A stretch of DNA of 16,398 bases from Magnaporthiopsis rhizophila (GCA_003049465.1 PYSS01000246.1:4233-20630), one strand, 5' to 3'; shown: positions 1 through 9,823, counted from the first letter of the stretch. A program made the numbers and translations. The notes: generated by a model from the letters alone, not told the origin.

Positions 1-27
1 TTTTTTTTTTTTTTTTTTTTTTTTTTT
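1..27. repeat. poly-T tract (T27) at the window edge
   Basis: The window opens with 27 consecutive T and may be the end of a longer run beyond the edge. Homopolymers of this length recur through the window on both strands. In fungi such runs commonly lie in intergenic, nucleosome-poor DNA; that role is inferred here. Confidence 0.95.
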
Positions 28-344
28 GTTCTGTCAGCCAGGCGACCTGGAACTGGTGGCAAGATAAACGAAGGAATGGAAGCTGAACAGAACAACAACC
101 CCGACTTGAATAAACAGGAGGCGCCAGCGGGTGGGGCGCCCGCCTTGCCGTCCCGTTGTCTGTGCTAGGTCGGGATGCGTGCGACACTGATGCCTTTTTC
201 CCGCCTGGGGTCTCTGCGTCTCGTTCGGGCCATTTTCGAATCTTATTTGCTTGCGCACGGCAGGCTAATGGAGCAGCGAGGGGCGCAGCAGCAACAAAGC
301 TGAAACCCCCATGGTCCTTCCAGAAGGACTCGAGGGTGGACGCC

Positions 345-382
345 TTTTTTTTTTAAAAAAAAATTTTAATTTTTTTTTTTTT
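345..382. repeat. T10-A9-T4-A2-T13 switch tract
   Basis: Thirty-eight consecutive A/T bases run as T10, A9, T4, A2, T13. The T10/A9 junction can fold on itself. It sits inside GC-richer DNA, so it should be a local flexible or nucleosome-disfavouring point; that consequence is inference. Confidence 0.9.
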
Positions 383-725
383 ACTTTTTGTCTCTTTGAA
401 GGCTACGCCTCCGGGCTTCCCGACGGAGGGGATAAAAACAATGTTATATGTAGATGACTGCAACCTGGGATAGGAGCGCTGGTGATGCAAAGCGGGCATC
501 GTGTCAGGCAAACAATCGGCGGCACGGTAGGCAGACAAAATGTGTGACGGAAAAAGGCGCGGCAGCGGCCCGAAGTCGCAGTCACAGGCACCAAGGCAAA
601 CAAAACAGACGGGTGACGCGCGGTCCTCTTCGGTGCGGCAGGGTCCGCGACGTTGTTGTTTTTCATTTGATCTTTTTTTGTTTTCGATAGTTTCGCAACT
701 GCCGCTGTGTTCTGTAGGTTCGGCC

Positions 726-755
726 AAAGAAAGAGAAAAAAGAAAAAGAAAAAAA
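726..755 (+). repeat. 30-nt polypurine tract (A-rich with single G)
   Basis: All thirty bases are A or G, mostly A runs broken by single G. A similar purine-rich stretch lies near 828-857. Mixed purine tracts of this kind can form triplex (H-DNA) when a mirror repeat is present; only approximate mirror symmetry is seen here. Confidence 0.8.
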
Positions 756-1755
756 CCGCCCTCGTGACGGTCCATGGCACGGCTCACGGCAGAGTACAAC
801 GTCGAACAAAGGAGCAATCGTCATGCGAAAAGAAAAGAGGGGGGAATGAAAGAAAAGTCAAAGGATGATACGGCAACCAGGGGGTGACGGTTCTAGGCCG
901 CAAAAGCCGCCGCGGACCGATGTGACGGATGACACGGAAGGGCCGCATTCACCCCGAGTGCCAACGTGGCTTTACAACAGACAGGAAAGAGGCTACACGG
1001 CATGGTTTTGTTGCTCCCTCGAACCGCTTTTGTCGCCTTGCATCTGGAGAGGGAACACGAGGCGGCAGACGAAGACGGGGACATTGCAGCCGCCCTACCA
1101 AAATGAGAGGCCGCGTATGCCGCCCAATGGCTTACTGTCGGCTCAGCAGAGCACACACGGTTCGGCCGGGGCCTCTTCTGGACCCCGCTCCAAAGACTCC
1201 AAAGCCAATTCTTTTTATTTTTAATCTGCGTTCCTTATTAGGGCGGCAATATGTTTTGAGATGGATGCCGAGATACCGTTCCTAATGCGTGAGAGTAGGG
1301 AGGGTGTGAACTATGAGGAAAGTAAAGTGAGAAAGGAGCAGGAACGGGGCTCGGCCTAACCATTCTGCGCCGTGCCAGGCCCGATGACACTCCCACATCC
1401 ATACTTCCCGCGTTGCCAGTTCGAAAGCAAGGGGACTTGGTAACTGTAAAACGATGGCGAGAAGGGGGGGCTCGTTCCATCCGGATAGCGTAGAGTCAAC
1501 TGGCTCGGTCGGATACGGATGGCAAGAAAACCACGGGAAAATCACCATCAGGGACACGCAATTGGCAGCCGTGGGGACGCGGCCAAGACGGCTCGGGATC
1601 CAGCAGAGTGGTACCGTGTGGGTGGGTGGGCTTGCGCTGCTCCCGTGACAGGCAAAGACGATCTTTTCCTGGCTGGTAAGCGACCGTTTTTGGAACCCGA
1701 CGCCGCCCGTCGAAATCAGGCCAATCGGTTAATGCATGGGTAATCTGGCACGTCT

Positions 1756-1757
<2 letters not shown>

Positions 1758-1787
<30 letters not shown>
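1758..1787 (+). repeat. (CT)15 microsatellite
   Basis: Fifteen perfect CT units. Translated in one frame it gives an alternating Leu-Ser run, which artificially lengthens a 240-codon ATG-started open frame (1736-2458). A dinucleotide array of this purity is usually length-polymorphic between strains. Confidence 0.97.
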
Positions 1788-1790
<3 letters not shown>

Positions 1791-2456
1791 CTCGTTCGTT
1801 GCTGCCCATTGGCCATCTCCTCTCGCTTCGGTTTGCCTCGTTTTCCCGAACTCGACTCCACCTGCCCTTCTTCGTTTTCTCTCGCTCGTCAATCCAGCTC
1901 GGCTGCGTGATGGGCTTTTCGAGGGCCAAAGCGTGTGACGATGCATGTGATGGCACCCCTGGCATCATCCCCGCGTCTCGCAAGTCACACCAGCTGGGGT
2001 TGGGTAGTGGCTCGCCAAGGGCACGGCAGCGTGTTCGGGTATTCTGGCGCGGATCGGTTGTTTTCTTTTCTCTCTCTCTTCTTCTTCAACGAGGGAAAGA
2101 CGAAAAGATGACAGCATGGTCCCTTCTAGTGCCGGGAGGCCCAAGTTCCCGCGTGCTTGGATCGGTCACCAAAATAACTGACCGGTTTGCGGGGTTACGT
2201 ATGTTGTGCGAAATCGAAAATCGCGACCGACAACGCGCGTGGCAGGGCCAGGGGTTATGGGTAGGTTGGCGCCACAATAGGCTGGCTGGCTGGCTACTGT
2301 GCTGTACTTGTGCACGCACTCACGCTCGTACTCGCACGCTTTCACACGCCGTTCATCGTGATAAAGCTCGATCCTCGCGCGTGTACGGCAGGGGTAAAAA
2401 ATGGAACAACCACGCATTCCGTCGCCTGACCGCTCGCTCAACCGCCCATGGGTCCT

Positions 2457-2458
<2 letters not shown>
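1788..2458. other. interval between CT and CA arrays, no supported gene
   Basis: An ATG-started frame runs 1736-2458 (240 codons) through this interval. Its N-terminal part is only the translated CT array, its start lacks a purine at -3, and no domain is visible. Opposite-strand frames are also open here. A GGCT array lies at 2280-2295. I do not call a gene. Confidence 0.55.
2280..2295 (+). repeat. (GGCT)4 array
   Basis: Four perfect GGCT units. The same unit recurs at 4004-4015 (three units) and 12716-12731 (four units), so GGCT is a favoured tetranucleotide of this genome. Confidence 0.9.

Positions 2459-2493
<35 letters not shown>
2459..2493 (+). repeat. (CA)17 microsatellite
   Basis: Seventeen CA units plus a final C. 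Alternating purine-pyrimidine CA tracts of this length can adopt Z-DNA under supercoiling (established property); no function is shown by the sequence. Confidence 0.97.
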
Positions 2494-2496
<3 letters not shown>

Positions 2497-2999
2497 ATTG
2501 CGCTCCCCCCTCCCTCCTTTTCGATTCGGCCCAGGGCTGCGTCACCACTTGCATTGGGCATCGTGAACAGAAGAGAGCGGCAGTCGACCAGCAAAAAAAC
2601 TGCCGACATGAATTTATGTGGAGCGGCGAAACCGGTCTCGCCTAGCCCAGCCCATCATCGAACGTCTCGGGTTTTTGCTTTTTCTTTTCTGGCCGCCCTT
2701 TTTGGACCAACCCCTGGCCTTGCATTTCGCATCCTCCACGGTGGTTCCAGCAAATGACAGGCTGCCGTTTCCAAGGGAGAATCCCAATCTCCACAACGAC
2801 GAGCCCGCTGAATCTTCTTTCCATGCCAATGGGCGCTCCCGGACTTTCTTGCTTAGCGGCTGGATGACCACACGGCAAGCCCCACAACCGTCGTTTCCGC
2901 CCTCCCGCCTGGGTGGGAAAAGCTGGGGCCGACACGGCGGTGTGGTGCCGTCAACCGATCGGCAAGACTCAAGCGGGTTTTCTCTTTCTCTCGCCCAAT

Positions 3000-3026
3000 C
3001 CCAGCCCGGCCACCCCGGGCCCACCC
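3000..3026 (-). other. G-quadruplex motif (minus strand)
   Basis: On the + strand there are five C runs of at least three bases in 27 nt. The minus strand therefore has five G runs separated by loops of 1, 3, 5 and 2 bases, meeting the common G3+N1-7 rule. An internal CCCGGG could compete as a hairpin. Formation in the cell is untested. Confidence 0.6.
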
Positions 3027-3644
3027 GCAGAACAAGTCTCGCCATTGGAGGCAGCACGATGCCTTGGACGAAGAAGGCGGGGGAGACGGGGCCCTCAGAG
3101 GAGCGTCTTGCAGAAAGTGGCCGCCAGGAATGCTGCTGGTGGATTGCAGGCAGCACCCGCCTGCATGCCGACTCCCACGGAGGAGTCGATTTTCATGCGT
3201 CTCCCATCACACCCGCGCGACTGGCGGGCAGGCTTCGGACAGCCCTTGACACATCACAATCTCGCGCTCGCTCCTCCCCGCCTCAACGCCACCACCATAA
3301 GACACGCATACCAAGCGATTGGCAGCAGCAGCTTGGACAGGTCTTGGTCTTTTGTGGGTGTTTTTACCCTTTTCCGACCACGCACGCACGCACATGGAAG
3401 AGATTTTGGACATTCCTCTTTCACTTGCCACACACGCGGCGCCCACCCCCTGGTCTTCCCCCAGCTCGCTTGACCCTTGCCCTGGACCACGGGGCGGGAC
3501 CAGGACCAGTTCATGATGCGCACACTAAAACCTAGCCCCGAAAAGTAAATCCCCGTCCGCCCCAGCATACGATTGAAATGAAAGGGTAACCTGATTTTTG
3601 TGACCCGCCGCAGTGCGAGCGGGCCGCTGGGGGGCGGGCGATGA

Positions 3645-3670
3645 GCAACACAACAGCAACAACAACAACA
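3645..3670 (+). repeat. CAA-rich array
   Basis: Imperfect CAA/ACA repeat ending in four pure CAA units. It accounts for the Thr-rich run seen if this stretch is translated. Confidence 0.8.
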
Positions 3671-3721
3671 GCCAGGGCGCGAAATCTTGACCGCCCGTTC
3701 CGTGGCCCCACAGACGTGCGG

Positions 3722-3741
3722 TTTTTTTTTTTTTTTTTTTT
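3722..3741 (+). repeat. poly-T tract (T20)
   Basis: Twenty consecutive T, flanked by GC-rich DNA. Confidence 0.95.
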
Positions 3742-3818
3742 CTTGCTTGTGTGCCGAGAGCGAGCTGAACCAGCCGTTATGTTTATCCCTTGCGCCGGCT
3801 TCGCGCACTTCACAGGGG

Positions 3819-3838
3819 TCCGTCCGTCCGTCCGTCCG
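3819..3838 (+). repeat. (TCCG)5 array
   Basis: Five perfect TCCG units, followed by the related CCGTCG. Each unit holds a CpG, and the array is intact, which argues against strong CpG decay. Confidence 0.95.
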
Positions 3839-3982
3839 CCGTCGCGACAAGAAACAAAATTATGCCGCTTGTCGGGGGAACGATCGGGCTGTGTTCTTTT
3901 TTAACCCAGGACAGGGCAAGTTTGTCCATCCATAGGACACAGCAACCCGCCCCGCCAGCCGCCCCCTGGTTCCTTGGCAAGC

Positions 3983-4005
3983 GGGCGGGCTGGCGGGTTC
4001 GCGGG
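3983..4005 (+). other. G-quadruplex motif (plus strand)
   Basis: Four runs of GGG separated by loops of 1, 5 and 5 bases. It merges at its 3' end into a (GGCT)3 array at 4004-4015. Confidence 0.6.
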
Positions 4006-4062
4006 CTGGCTGGCTTCCATTTACATCCTTACTGAACACAGTTACTAGGTTATACGTTTTAC

Positions 4063-4092
4063 GGGCTGGGCGGGACCCCCCAGCCCAGGGGG
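4063..4092. other. two overlapping, mutually exclusive GC hairpins
   Basis: An 8-bp perfect inverted repeat (4063-4070 GGGCTGGG with 4079-4086 CCCAGCCC, 8-nt loop) overlaps a second stem (4077-4081 CCCCC with 4088-4092 GGGGG, 6-nt loop). The two share bases 4079-4081, so only one can form at a time. No poly-T follows directly, and a bacterial-style terminator is not expected in this genome. Confidence 0.6.
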
Positions 4093-4397
4093 AGCAGAAA
4101 TGGGCTCTGCACGGTCAAGTGATCTCGCCTGACGCCATTTTCGTGCCGCCGGCCGCCATCCTTTTTAGGCTCATCCCGTCACCGTGCCCACCCCCCACGT
4201 CCAGGCCTTGCTATTGGTTGGAGGCGGGCTTGTCCACCCCTCCCCTCCAATCCACTCCTGTTGGTCGGCGGCTCAAAAAGTCATGGATGACAAGGCAGCT
4301 GAAAACCTGTCTTTTGTGGGAACATTTTCTTTTCTTTCTTTCCAAGCCAGAAAAAAAGAGACATGTCATGGATGACGACTGACAAATGTCACTTTTC

Positions 4398-4409
4398 TTT
4401 TTTTTTTTT
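4398..4409 (+). repeat. poly-T tract (T12)
   Basis: Twelve T within a longer pyrimidine-rich stretch (about 4392-4421). Confidence 0.9.
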
Positions 4410-4609
4410 CCGTCTCTCTCCCGACTCACTCGCTTGGCCTAGATCCGATTGGGTGGTGGGGAAAGGTTGGGAAGAAAACGCGCAACCGAGTGAGGAGTGA
4501 GGCTGGAGTTCCGGAGTCTGTGCGCCCGAAAAACCTGAACCTAGCCGGCGCGGGCTGATTGGGATTTTGGCGCAACGCACGATCGAGGAGAGAGGGAGGA
4601 GCCGAAAAG

Positions 4610-4628
4610 GAGCGAGCGAGCGAGCGAG
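4610..4628 (+). repeat. (GAGC)4 array
   Basis: Four GAGC units plus a partial fifth, within a purine-rich stretch (about 4585-4640). Confidence 0.9.
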
Positions 4629-4744
4629 GAGACGAGAGAGATGACGGCCCAAGCGGCCATGCGCACATTGTCAAAGCCAAAGCCAGGGGTATCCCGACTA
4701 CGGATTTGACAGCTGTTCCCCGCCTGAGGGCGTCGTTGCGCAGA

Positions 4745-4765
4745 CCCGGGCCCGGCCGCCGGCCG
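4745..4765. other. GC palindrome cluster
   Basis: A 10-bp perfect palindrome CCGGGCCCGG (4746-4755) overlaps GGCCGCCGGCC (4754-4764). The stretch is entirely G/C. Confidence 0.7.
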
Positions 4766-5181
4766 ATGACGCCGACCACTGTTTGGGAAGGAGCGTAATC
4801 GGGGCTGGCGGGCTGGCTGGGGAATGCCCGACTCCGGGCCCTGGTTCTGCCCTGCCCGCACCCTTTTCCGGCGGGGACGTCTCGGAATAATCAAACAGCT
4901 GGGTGCTGCTGTTTCTCATTCCTCGCGTCGATGGATCGGGTGTGGGTTTGCATGTGGCGTGCGCCGACAACAACCTTCCCTGTCTCCCCCGGCGCTATTA
5001 GATGCAGAGGCTTTGTGTCTTTTTGCTGTGTTTTGCGTCCCTCCCCGTCCCTCTTGGCCCGGAAAAAAAAAAATCACGATGGCGGGCGAGGTCTGCAGGT
5101 CGCCCGATTCGGCCTGACCGGGTCGGGTCCTCTCCTCAGCACGCACACACGCCCGCCCGCCACAGCAATTCACGAAACACG

Positions 5182-5213
5182 AAAAAAAAAAAAAAAAAAA
5201 AAAAAAAGGGGGG
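5182..5213 (+). repeat. A26 tract followed by G6
   Basis: Twenty-six A followed directly by six G, a 32-nt purine-only tract. Confidence 0.95.
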
Positions 5214-5949
5214 TGTTGGCGGTTGGTGTCAACCTCGGCGCCTCGCTTCCACCATTCTCCGTAATTGCGCCGTGCTGTTGGTGGCCGGCCGGCAAAGGAG
5301 TTGAGATCGCACGGCTTTTCGTCTCGCGTGCTTTGTTGGCTGGCGCTTTTGCTCCTTGCGGTTGCCGCAATCCCGGCTTTGTAATTTCTCCTCGTGATTC
5401 CTAATTTTACACGCAATTCTTTTGCGACGGCTCACTTTTGCTTCTTTTGTGCGTGCGGAGGATTTTCGGGGCTTTGCGTTGCCGAGAGGCTGGCTGCCTG
5501 CCTGCCCGCCGTTCGAGAGAAAACAGCCCCAAACCATCCCTGGCCTGGGCTGCTGCTTGCTTATCTTTGTTGTTATTTTTTGCTTCTGCGTGGCGGGCGG
5601 CCCTGCCGCGCGCTTCCGTGCTGCGTACGTGCGCCCTTTTCCATCCCCCTGAGCGTTGAACATGGAACGCGATCCTCCTGCAGCAGGCAGCCCAGCTGTA
5701 AAAAGCGTGGCCCCTTGCCTCGACGGAAAATGTTGCATAGGCGCAGTCACAACAGGAAAAAAAATCCCCTAATGCAGGAGTGGCGGTCGGTCGGCGTGCC
5801 TTACTGCTTACATCTGGCACCCATCACGGATCTGCACGCGGAAACGCTGGCGGGTTTTGTTGGTTCGGGCACGCACCCGCCGCATCCGTCGCCCTGCTCA
5901 GTGCTGAACCTGTCCACCTCGGCCACGTAGCTTTTTTCCCCGTATCGTT
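5214..5949. other. interval without a supported gene
   Basis: Open frames of 137-178 codons overlap on both strands (for example 5229-5750 minus and 5394-5930 plus). Their translations have no domain and are Arg/Ala or Cys/Phe rich in the way background GC-rich DNA is. A 10-bp palindrome GCCGGCCGGC lies at 5284-5293. Confidence 0.5.
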
Positions 5950-5985
<36 letters not shown>

Positions 5986-6039
5986 CTTTTTTTTTTTGTT
6001 TTTTTTTTTTTTNTTTTTTTTTTTTTTTTTTTTTTTTCC
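5950..6039 (+). repeat. 90-nt pyrimidine block, nearly pure poly-T, with one ambiguous base
   Basis: T runs broken only by C at 5986, G at 5998 and an N at 6013, bounded by CC on each side. The G makes it not strictly pure pyrimidine. The N inside a homopolymer suggests that base calls and probably the true length are uncertain. Confidence 0.95.
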
Positions 6040-8210
6040 TGTCTCCTTTATCTTACGGTATTCATCATTCGTGCTAGCATCGATGTCGAAGATCGCTCAC
6101 CGGTCGAAAGCGCGGGAAGCAGAGCCGCAAACCCAGCCCCCTCCCCCTGCAGATGGAGAGACGCAAACAAACAACAAGCCCCCATGTCATGTCATCCTTG
6201 ATCATTTTGTTGTGATTCCGTCGTTGGTCACGCTCCAGTCTCAAAGAAGATGTGATGAGCTGACGATCCCCGGCCTGGAAATACCTAGCCTCGTCCGGGT
6301 TATGAGCTTATCGCCGGATTGAAATTGGCACACCGCTTTTCCCCACAGCCGTCGCTCACGCCAGGGCCAATATCATGAAATTGCACCCCGAAAAACTAAA
6401 AACTTGGAACCGGCTCGCTCGGCGGCAGGCAGGCGGGCTCATTTTGAACCGGAAAGCCGGGTCAGTCAGGAGAGGCGAGCTGATGGGAGCTAGGCGGGCA
6501 ACGGCTAGCACAACGCCACCGGTGCTCCCGCTAAGAAACCTGCTGGAACCCCGTCAGAGAGTCGTCTTGTGGCTGGTCAGGTGATACCGTGTTCCTGTCT
6601 GATACAAGTGGTTTATTTTGCCAGGTCATCCATCTCCTTTTACATGATTTATCCGGGCATTTCTTTGCGACATGCGATCCTCCCGTAGGCCAAGCGGGAT
6701 TGTGCCGTTGTGAGGGGCAGCCGGCGCTAACTAATGCATTAATCCTTGGTCCGCCGTGCACGGTTTGGCGCCTGAACAACTTGGGCAAAGCATGGAGCAG
6801 CAAACGCGATAAGAAGAACAAGGAAACCATGTATAAAAAGATGTGAGTAACAGAAAAAAAAAAGCAAAGCAGACCCGATCAGATCTGGCCTTCCACTGAC
6901 CCAAGCTCATGCCCGAGCCCAGTCCTCATATTACGGCAGCACATCCGTTTCTGTTCAGCTGCATGCCGCCGGGGGTGGGGTCCCTGAGCTCCCCCAACAC
7001 AAGCTTCCCCTTCCCCCGCCCGCTCTGAAAGCACCGTGACAAGCGGCTCGGCAGCCCACATGACAGATTCTGCCCCAGTCGTTGTGGACGTTGAAGCAGC
7101 AGCCATCGAGTCAACACAACACACGAAAATTCCAGTCCCGAGACATTGTCGCAGCTGCCGTCGAGTCGAGGGGGAAAAATGAATGGCGGCAGTGAGGGAA
7201 AGAATCAAAAATCGTCGGGTACACACGCGCAGTGGAGACCAGAGAGATGACGCCGGGGCCCGACATCGTGTCTCAGGCACTGCTCTTCCAGCTGAGGTGT
7301 TGCTTGATATGACGACTCACATCCCATGTCTATCCGTATGCCTGGACCTTTCAGCGTGTGTCTCGGTCAAATAAATTACCGCCCATTGAAGCAAGGGATG
7401 TGGACTACCTATGCAGTGCCAGCTCATCCGCCCCAGCCCGCTCATCACCTGTGAGCCACTCGTTTCTATTTTCCTGCCTTTTGCCATCACAAACATCTTC
7501 CCCTCCTTTCTTTCGTCCAGCAGAGATGCATGCATATAGTCACGGCCGGCAGGCAGGCAGCAAGACCCCGCAGTGGCGCGTAGAACATGCATGATATGGG
7601 CCTTGACTCCTGCGGCCCGCTGCTGGGTGAGAGGAGGAGGAGGCATAAAAAAAAAGAGGTGGTGCAACTCTAGGCGAGCTCGAGGGAGGGGAGGGACGCT
7701 AGAAACCTTGCTTGTGGCCAACAACATGGGGCGGGCGGACTCGGAGGTTTATCCTGGGGCGGGCGGCATTCAGGGCACACGGAGCGTACATACACCCTCT
7801 CACCAAGGCCCTGCGGCCGTCTGTCCGTGTTGCCTTTTTTTGTCTCCTCTTGCACTTTGCCGCTCAGCGGTGCTGCAGGTTGTTACACTGGACTGTTTCC
7901 ACTAGCTCCAATACACACATAACTAACGCGGGGGGCAGGACAGGGAAGTGAGGCTGGCCATGCAGGCTGTTTATGATTTTTTTCTGACCTGTAAATTATG
8001 ACCATCACAGGGGGTGTGTTATCATGCGTGGGCTTTGCGTTGCACTGTCATGTATCTTTTTGTTTCGGCTTCCTGTTAGGGCCGCATTGTGCTCAGGCTT
8101 TTTCCGCTTAGCTTTCTAGTCCGTTGCACGGCATATAGCGCACCACGTCGCACGTGAGAGAGACGGGGCTAGTGACGGCCACCTAGCGTGTCCAGAGAGC
8201 GAAAGAACAC
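6040..8210. other. interval without a supported gene
   Basis: No domain-bearing open frame was found. The longest (6879-7280 minus, 133 codons) begins with GTG. A TATAAA-like string lies near 6832 but no supported gene follows. The first copy of a short dispersed element lies at 7984-8021. GGGGCGGGCGG occurs twice near 7725-7765. Confidence 0.5.
7984..8021 (+). repeat. copy 1 of a short dispersed element
   Basis: Starts CTGACCTGT and ends ACAGGGGGTGTGTTA, with an A/T-rich middle. The same ends occur at 8908-8939 (9/9 and 14/15 matches) with a shorter middle. The shared block also resembles a fungal branch point (CTGAC) plus 3' splice site (ACAG). Function unknown. Confidence 0.55.
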
Positions 8211-8231
8211 AAAAAAAAAAAAGAAAAAAAA
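8211..8231 (+). repeat. A12-G-A8 tract
   Basis: Twenty-one purines: twelve A, one G, eight A. Confidence 0.9.
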
Positions 8232-8660
8232 GACGCTAGCCAATTAGCAGATTACGAATTTTGCGGAGATGGCCGTCCGCCAAAAAACACGCGTCCCCGT
8301 CCGTTCCCGATCCCACGGACCCAAAACGACGCGGCCCAGCGGCGGGCGCACCGTCAAAACAACAAAAGAGACGCTAAACAAGACCCCGACAGCAGCCGCT
8401 AGAAAGCGAAGGGGTCCTGTGTATGGGCGGCTCGGGTGCTGAGATTGGACCTTGTTGTTGTACCTAAGTGGACGGGTTACGCTGTGTGGGCACACATGAA
8501 CATGTCAGACCAGACGGCCCCGCGGCGCGGTATGCAGAAGGGCGGCACGGAAAGCGCCTCTGGGTTTTGTTTTGTTCTTTTTTTTAAATTTGAAAAAGTA
8601 TTGCTGCTCGTTGGTTCTTTTTGGCAATGGCGGCACGGTTCTTGTATCCGCCCACTTATC

Positions 8661-8673
8661 TTTTTTTTTTTTT
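8661..8673 (+). repeat. poly-T tract (T13)
   Basis: Thirteen T; encodes the Phe run of the weak ORF in this area. Confidence 0.9.
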
Positions 8674-8907
8674 GCTTCACCGCTTTGCTGCTTTCGCGAA
8701 CACCCGCCGCCAGGCGCCACCGCCATGCGGACGAGGAAGAACGGTCTGGGGCTAAGAAGGGATGGTCCCTGAAGCGGCCGGGCCCAAGCACAAGCGAGCC
8801 GTCGTCTCAAAGAAATCAAACAAAAGACGGCACTACGCGGCAGCCTCTTTGCTCACCGATATTTTTGAGGTGGCCGCCATTTTTTATTATTGCTGCTCCG
8901 AGGCTTG

Positions 8908-8939
8908 CTGACCTGTTCATAATTACAGGGGTTGTGTTA
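8908..8939 (+). repeat. copy 2 of a short dispersed element
   Basis: CTGACCTGT, then a short A/T-rich middle, then ACAGGGGTTGTGTTA. Branch-point-like CTGAC lies 17 nt before the AG, the normal fungal spacing. No good 5' splice site was seen close upstream, so an intron is not called. Confidence 0.55.
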
Positions 8940-9823
8940 GCCAAGCGCTACCTTGGGCGGGAAACGGGTCTGAGCGGCCACGAGACTTGTTTCTAATTGA
9001 CAAGATGGATGGGCGGGAGGAGTTCAGTTGTCGATATGAGATGTGAGTTGCTCGCAGTGGTAGCCCAACTTGAGCCAAGTGCCCAGCCGCACGAACACCG
9101 AACCAGCCAACCAGCACCGGATTAATGCCCGCACTTGCACAACTCGACCGCGGCAAAAATAATCGCTTCCCCAGGGGCAACCCCAGTCGCGGTAAATCAC
9201 GTGAGCGCCGGCTCCTGCGATCCACTTGCCGCTCCGTTGCCCGTTGCTAGTCAGTTGCCAGTGGTGCGCCCGTCGCGCAATATGAGCAGACTAACAGAGA
9301 AGCGGTAGGCAGTAGTATGTAGTACGAGGTGGGAGCGAGGCAGAAGCGAAAGTCCGATAGACAGGGTGAGTATGGTTAACTGACGACATATAGCCCGCGC
9401 GGCGCCACCGTTCTCTCTCGGTCGATCATCAATGCCGTCTTTGCTGACCTCCACCACCCCTGGCTGCCCAATGTGGGAGACGGTTCGGTACCAGGCATCA
9501 CCTGGATTCCCCTCCGACAATCTCCCACCTCACGTCGCCAGCGGGGCCTTTGCGCTGCCTGATCCCTTGCCTGCAGCCCGCAAGCAAGCAGGCGCACCCC
9601 CTGGACGCGATGGCTGCCTTTTGCTGGCCGGCTGACTGGCACGCTGGTTCGCTGGACAGGCGCTAGTGGGCGGTGGCCGGGTACAGGGATACGGCCAGCC
9701 AGGGAAGAAGCAAGCGGAGAAGAGACGGCTTTTCCGTCGGCGAATGGAGGATGAGTGCGGGCTTTGCTTGCTGACGGGGCTGAAATTTTCGGACATGCAC
9801 TGAACGCCGGGCTCGCGAGACAT

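Larger units (their letters stand above)
28..1757. other. gene-poor interval, no supported gene
   Basis: I see no convincing gene here. Open frames are at most about 154 codons, occur on both strands over the same bases, have no recognisable domain, and several begin or end in translated poly-T or poly-A. The interval holds the T/A switch tract at 345-382 and a purine-only tract at 726-755. No tRNA-like B box with a matching T stem was found. A short-exon spliced gene is not excluded. Confidence 0.6.
2494..3720. other. stop-poor interval, open in several frames, no supported gene
   Basis: The longest open frame of the window (2618-3535, + strand, 305 codons) lies here, but it begins with GTG and its first in-frame ATG is at about 2864. 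A second + frame (2913-3473) and minus-strand frames (2614-3156, 3254-3850) are open over the same bases. Simultaneous openness in several frames points to a local lack of stop trinucleotides, not to coding selection. The translations are rich in Pro, Arg, Ser and His with no domain, signal peptide or repeat. Confidence 0.5.
3742..5181. other. GC-structured interval, no supported gene
   Basis: No open frame above about 120 codons starts here except frames that read through poly-A/T runs, and none shows a domain. The interval is dense in structured motifs: TCCG array, G-quadruplex motif, overlapping hairpins, GAGC array and GC palindromes, each listed separately. The 4690-4870 part is very CpG-rich, showing no mutation pattern of repeat-induced point mutation. 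Confidence 0.55.
8232..9823. other. interval with one weak ORF, no supported gene
   Basis: A frame open through 8436-8996 (+) has ATG codons at 8496 and 8502. The second has A at -3, a favourable eukaryotic context, giving about 164 residues. It shows three hydrophobic stretches, two of them arising from poly-T. No family is recognised, so it is treated as a candidate only. The second copy of the dispersed element overlaps its 3' part. A TCACGTGA palindrome (E-box core) is at 9197-9204 and TCGGTACC is at 9485-9492. Confidence 0.45.

Noticed and set aside
1736..2458. 240-codon ATG-started open frame
   Set aside because: Its early Leu-Ser run is the translated CT microsatellite, the start context is poor, and no domain or homologous motif is visible.
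9366..9478. GTGAGT ... GCTGAC ... AG intron-like string
   Set aside because: Signals individually fit but no flanking exon with coding character was found; such matches are expected by chance in this length.
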